From contig NZ_JALJRY010000007.1 in assembly GCF_024519455.1 (NCBI RefSeq), forward strand, positions 118,880-182,879: a DNA stretch of 64,000 nt, read 5' to 3'. Positions within the stretch are counted from its first letter, which is position 1, and every line of letters starts with the position of its first letter. Both the position numbers and the translations under genes were made by a program. Shown here one piece after another: positions 61,243 through 64,000 of this stretch. A model generated the notes under the pieces. The model saw nothing but the letters and a program-made list of their open reading frames with translations, was not told the origin of the DNA and ran no database searches. The DNA is from Streptomyces sp. STR69. Lineage in GTDB: Bacteria > Actinomycetota > Actinomycetes > Streptomycetales > Streptomycetaceae.

Positions 61243-62031
61243 ATGCTTTCGGCCAAGAGCCTGTTCCAGGAGATCCTCGACGACGACGAGTCCTTCCGGC
61301 TGTTCTGCTCCATCGCGGCCGGCGGAGAGTCCCAGGGCGGCTGGGAGAACGGGCGCATCGCCGCCCTCGTGCCGCCGACCGAACGCGACCTCGCCCCCAA
61401 GATCAGCCGGCACGGCGCCGACGAGGACAAGCACGGGCGCATTTTCAACGCCCTTCTGAAGAAGCGCGGCCTCGAACCAGTCCCGGTGCCCTCCGACACC
61501 GACTACACGATGCTCCTGGAGCGGCACGGCATCGGTCTCGCGCACGAGAAGCTCGAGGGCGACCAGCCGCTCACCGTCCAGGACATCGTCGTCTACCTCG
61601 CCCACAGCCGGGTCACCGAACAGCGCGCCTCCGAGCAGATGGACCTGCTGCGCAGGCACTTCGCCGACCACCCCGACCTCGGCCGCGCGGTGCGGATGAT
61701 CTCGCACGACGAGGACAACCATCTCGCGTACTGCCACGAGGAGTTGCTGCGCTTCGCGTCTGCCGGACACGGCCGCGCGATCCAGCGGACGCTGCGCGAG
61801 TGCGCGCTCGCCGAGATCCGCATCTACCGGGACGTGAGTCTCGCCGTGATGGCCCACATGGGACGCGTCCTCGGCTGGCCGCGGGCCAAGTCGGTGGCCC
61901 TGGCGGCGGGCATCCACGCCGTGTACGTCTACGAACGGCTGGGCGGCTGGCGCCGGATGGTGTCCCTGAGGATGCCGGAACGACGCGACGCCCTCGGCGG
62001 ACCGGCCACGACGGCACCCGAGTTCGCGTGA
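61243..62031 (+). CDS. Ferritin-like fold protein
   Basis: A 262-residue helical protein. Repeated E/H positions such as RHGADEDKHGRIF and SHDEDNHLAYCHEEL match ferritin-like di-iron sites. Other features are weak, and I cannot name its substrate. The ATG at 61243 follows GGAGGTGCGTTCAG. Possible role: redox enzyme or iron handling. Confidence 0.75.
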   Translation: MLSAKSLFQEILDDDESFRLFCSIAAGGESQGGWENGRIAALVPPTERDLAPKISRHGADEDKHGRIFNALLKKRGLEPVPVPSDTDYTMLLERHGIGLAHEKLEGDQPLTVQDIVVYLAHSRVTEQRASEQMDLLRRHFADHPDLGRAVRMISHDEDNHLAYCHEELLRFASAGHGRAIQRTLRECALAEIRIYRDVSLAVMAHMGRVLGWPRAKSVALAAGIHAVYVYERLGGWRRMVSLRMPERRDALGGPATTAPEFA

Positions 62032-62059
62032 GCCTGAACGGCGCCCGGGCGGAGGGCCG

Positions 62060-63058
62060 CTACAGCCAGCCGCGCCGCTTGAACGTCCGGTACAACAGCA
62101 CCTCCAGGGCGACCATCAGCAGGATCACCGCCGGATACCCCCACAGCCAGTGCAGCTCCGGCATGTGGTCGAAGTTCATGCCGTAGACGCCCGCGATCAT
62201 CGTGGGCACCGCGGCCATGGCCGCCCACCCGGAGATCTTCCGCATGTCGTCGTTCTGCCGGACACCGGTCTGCGCGAGATGTGCCGCCAGGACGTCCGAG
62301 ACCAGCCGGTCCAGGCCCTCCACGGACTCGTTGACCTTCATCAGGTGGTCGTTCACGTCCCGGAAGAACGGCCGCGCCTTGTCGTGCACGAACCGCACCC
62401 GGTCCCCGGCGAGACCGGCTCCCGCGAGCCGGGACAGCGGCTGCGCGAGCGGTCCGGTGGCCCGGCGGAACTCCAGGATCTGCCGCTTGAAGGCGTAGAT
62501 CCGCGACGCCGTCGTCCGTGAGCCGCCGCCGGTCGGCGAGAACACCGCCGCCTCCAGCTCCTCCAGGTCCGTCTGCAACTCGCCCGCCACGTCCACGTAG
62601 TGGTCGACCACGGCGTCCGCGATCGAGTACAGCACCGCCGTGGGCCCGTGCCGCAGCATCTCCGGCTCCTCCTCAAGACGGTGCCGTACGGCCGCCAGGG
62701 GGGCCTCCTCACCGTGCCGGACGGTCACCACGAAGGAGTCGCCCACGAAGACCATGACCTCACCGGAGGTGACCACGTCGCTGTCCGCCTCGTAGCCGAC
62801 CGGCTTGAGGACCATGAACAGCGAGTCGTCGTAGACCTCCAGCTTGGGCCGCTGATGCGCGGTCAGGGCGTCCTCGACGGCCAGCGGGTGCAGCGCGAAC
62901 TCCTGGGTGACCTTGTCGAACTCGTCCTCCGTGGGCTCGTAGAGACCGATCCAGACGAACGCGTCACCCACCCGACGGCAGTGGTCCAGGCCGTCCGAGA
63001 AGTCGCCGGGCCCCTTCGTCCGGCGTCCGTCGCGGTAGATGGCGTAGTCGACGATCAC
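62060..63058 (-). CDS. corA: CorA-type Mg2+/Co2+ transporter
   Basis: A 332-residue membrane transporter. The large N-terminal cytoplasmic domain is followed by two C-terminal transmembrane helices with the diagnostic YGMN motif (GVYGMNFDHMPEL). The GTG at 63058 is used; a GTG at 63094 is possible. It mediates Mg2+ influx. It is divergent from the phosphatase gene. Confidence 0.92.
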   Translation of the reverse strand: MIVDYAIYRDGRRTKGPGDFSDGLDHCRRVGDAFVWIGLYEPTEDEFDKVTQEFALHPLAVEDALTAHQRPKLEVYDDSLFMVLKPVGYEADSDVVTSGEVMVFVGDSFVVTVRHGEEAPLAAVRHRLEEEPEMLRHGPTAVLYSIADAVVDHYVDVAGELQTDLEELEAAVFSPTGGGSRTTASRIYAFKRQILEFRRATGPLAQPLSRLAGAGLAGDRVRFVHDKARPFFRDVNDHLMKVNESVEGLDRLVSDVLAAHLAQTGVRQNDDMRKISGWAAMAAVPTMIAGVYGMNFDHMPELHWLWGYPAVILLMVALEVLLYRTFKRRGWL

Positions 63059-63120
63059 GGTGCGTATTCTCCCGCCGTCCGGCCGAACCTGCACCCGGAC
63101 GTGCGCCTACCCTTGGCGGC

Positions 63121-63807
63121 ATGCCCACGTTGATCCTTGTCCGGCACGGACGTTCGACCGCCAACACCGGGGGAGTGCTCGCCGGCTGGACGCCCGGTGT
63201 AGCCCTCGACGAGCGGGGCAACGCCCAGGCCGCCGCGCTCCCCGGACGGCTCGCCGCGCTGCCGATCGCCGAGGTCGTCACCAGCCCGCTGCAACGCTGC
63301 CAGGAGACCCTCCAGCCCCTCCTGGACGCCCGCCCCGACCTGCGCGCGCACACCGACGACCGGATCGGGGAGTGCCACTACGGCGACTGGTCCGGCCGCA
63401 AGCTCGCCGAACTCAAGGACGAGCCCCTCATGGAGGTCGTCCAGGCGCACCCCTCGGCCGCCGCGTTCCCCGGCGGCGAGTCGATGCGGGCGATGCAGAC
63501 CCGCGCGGCCGAGGCCGTACGCGAGTGGAACGCGCGCGTGGAGCGCGATCACGGCGCCGACGCCGTCTACCTGATGTGCTCGCACGGCGACATCATCAAG
63601 TCCCTCGTCGCGGACGCACTCGGACTTCATCTGGACCTCTTCCAGCGGATCTCCGTAGAACCGTGTTCCATCACCGCGATCCGTTACACCCGTCTCAGGC
63701 CCTTTCTCGTACGGCTCGGGGACACCGGCGATCTCGCCTCCCTGGCGCCGCGCGAGGAGCCCCCGGGCGACGAGGCCACGGTCGGGGGCGGCGCGGGCGC
63801 ACCGTGA
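63121..63807 (+). CDS. Histidine phosphatase family protein
   Basis: A 228-residue phosphatase of the phosphoglycerate-mutase superfamily (MSMEG_4193 subgroup). The catalytic His is in LVRHGRSTAN and the second His in CSHGDIIKSL; an acidic pair lies at DDRIGECHYG. It usually precedes a DUF3090 gene in actinobacteria, as here. Substrate unknown. Confidence 0.9.
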   Translation: MPTLILVRHGRSTANTGGVLAGWTPGVALDERGNAQAAALPGRLAALPIAEVVTSPLQRCQETLQPLLDARPDLRAHTDDRIGECHYGDWSGRKLAELKDEPLMEVVQAHPSAAAFPGGESMRAMQTRAAEAVREWNARVERDHGADAVYLMCSHGDIIKSLVADALGLHLDLFQRISVEPCSITAIRYTRLRPFLVRLGDTGDLASLAPREEPPGDEATVGGGAGAP

Positions 63808-63882
63808 TCGTCGGCCGCAGTAGGGTGAAGCGGTCGCAGTAGCGCCGCACTTGTCAGCAGTCGATTCCAATGGAGACAGGAC

Positions 63883-64000
63883 GTGTCCCGTCAGGTGTTC
63901 CTCTACGACCCGCCGGACCGCTTCGTAGCCGGTACGGTCGGTCTGCCCGGGCGCCGTACGTTCTTCCTCCAGGCCGCCTCCGGTCCTCGGGTGACCAGCG
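63883..64000 (+). CDS. DUF3090 protein (partial)
   Basis: The first 39 codons are in the window. The start GTG at 63883 follows GGAGACAGGAC. SRQVFLYDPPDRFVAGTVG matches DUF3090 proteins, which occur beside the histidine phosphatase in actinobacteria. Function unknown; the rest lies beyond the window. Confidence 0.85.
   Translation, partial: MSRQVFLYDPPDRFVAGTVGLPGRRTFFLQAASGPRVTS

Overview
The window is high-GC chromosomal DNA from a Streptomyces (or a very close relative). The reasons are very high G+C at third codon positions, many GTG starts behind GGAGG-type ribosome binding sites, many four-base gene overlaps, two adjacent chaplin genes (hydrophobic aerial-hyphae coat proteins), a SoxR with the actinobacterial-style cysteine cluster, an F420-type LLM oxidoreductase, and a Pls-type polyamino-acid synthetase. 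Gene order (chaplin pair, gluconate operon, SoxR, CorA/phosphatase/DUF3090) matches my memory of the S. coelicolor SCO1660-SCO1715 core region. That match is recollection, not a search.

Layout. 1-3020: end of a surface protein, a class F sortase, a sugar-type ABC ATPase and a secreted DUF3574 protein. 3086-10304: aldehyde dehydrogenase/alcohol dehydrogenase pair, DMT exporter, TetR, acyl-CoA dehydrogenase, small YiaA/B membrane protein, second TetR and a MaoC hydratase, followed by soxR. 10925-20523: DRB0094-type RNA ligase, GNAT, BKACE-like protein, a DNA-binding protein, two secreted enzymes (G1 glutamic peptidase, penicillin acylase) and a serine hydrolase. 20605-30783: NamZ-like muramidase, an SDR/acyl-CoA ligase/TetR operon, a NarL-type two-component system, an LGFP-like secreted protein, and an acyl-CoA dehydrogenase with its phosphotransferase partner. 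30961-38072: histidine-rich metal-binding peptide, two DUF202 proteins, NUDIX, DMT protein, permease, and a Tat-exported molybdoenzyme with cytochrome b. 38079-40312: a coupled pair of a Gly/Ser-rich lipoprotein and a Pro-rich membrane protein. 40667-45285: gluconate operon with divergent GntR. 45300-51782: YchJ protein, unknown protein, M1 metallopeptidase and a 1287-residue Pls-like synthetase. 52060-64000: tRNA-Leu, M20 peptidase, chaplins, an acidic protein, a degenerate RecD-like protein with an aldo/keto reductase, an LLM oxidoreductase, a ferritin-like protein, CorA, a histidine phosphatase and the start of a DUF3090 gene.

How it works together. Three separate TetR circuits can be read from shared palindromes. 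One 19-bp palindrome lies at both the aldehyde/alcohol dehydrogenase promoter and the TetR/acyl-CoA dehydrogenase divergon. An 18-bp palindrome lies at both the SDR/acyl-CoA ligase/TetR operon and the phosphotransferase/acyl-CoA dehydrogenase operon. A 16-bp palindrome lies in front of both the second TetR and the MaoC gene. Together they point to dispersed regulons for aldehyde and acyl-CoA catabolism.

The most interesting locus is the Pls-like synthetase with an overlapping M1 metallopeptidase gene. It has the adenylation, carrier and three membrane-embedded C-terminal domains of epsilon-poly-L-lysine synthetase, and a specificity code that looks basic-amino-acid specific. No mobile elements, CRISPR arrays or rRNA genes were seen.
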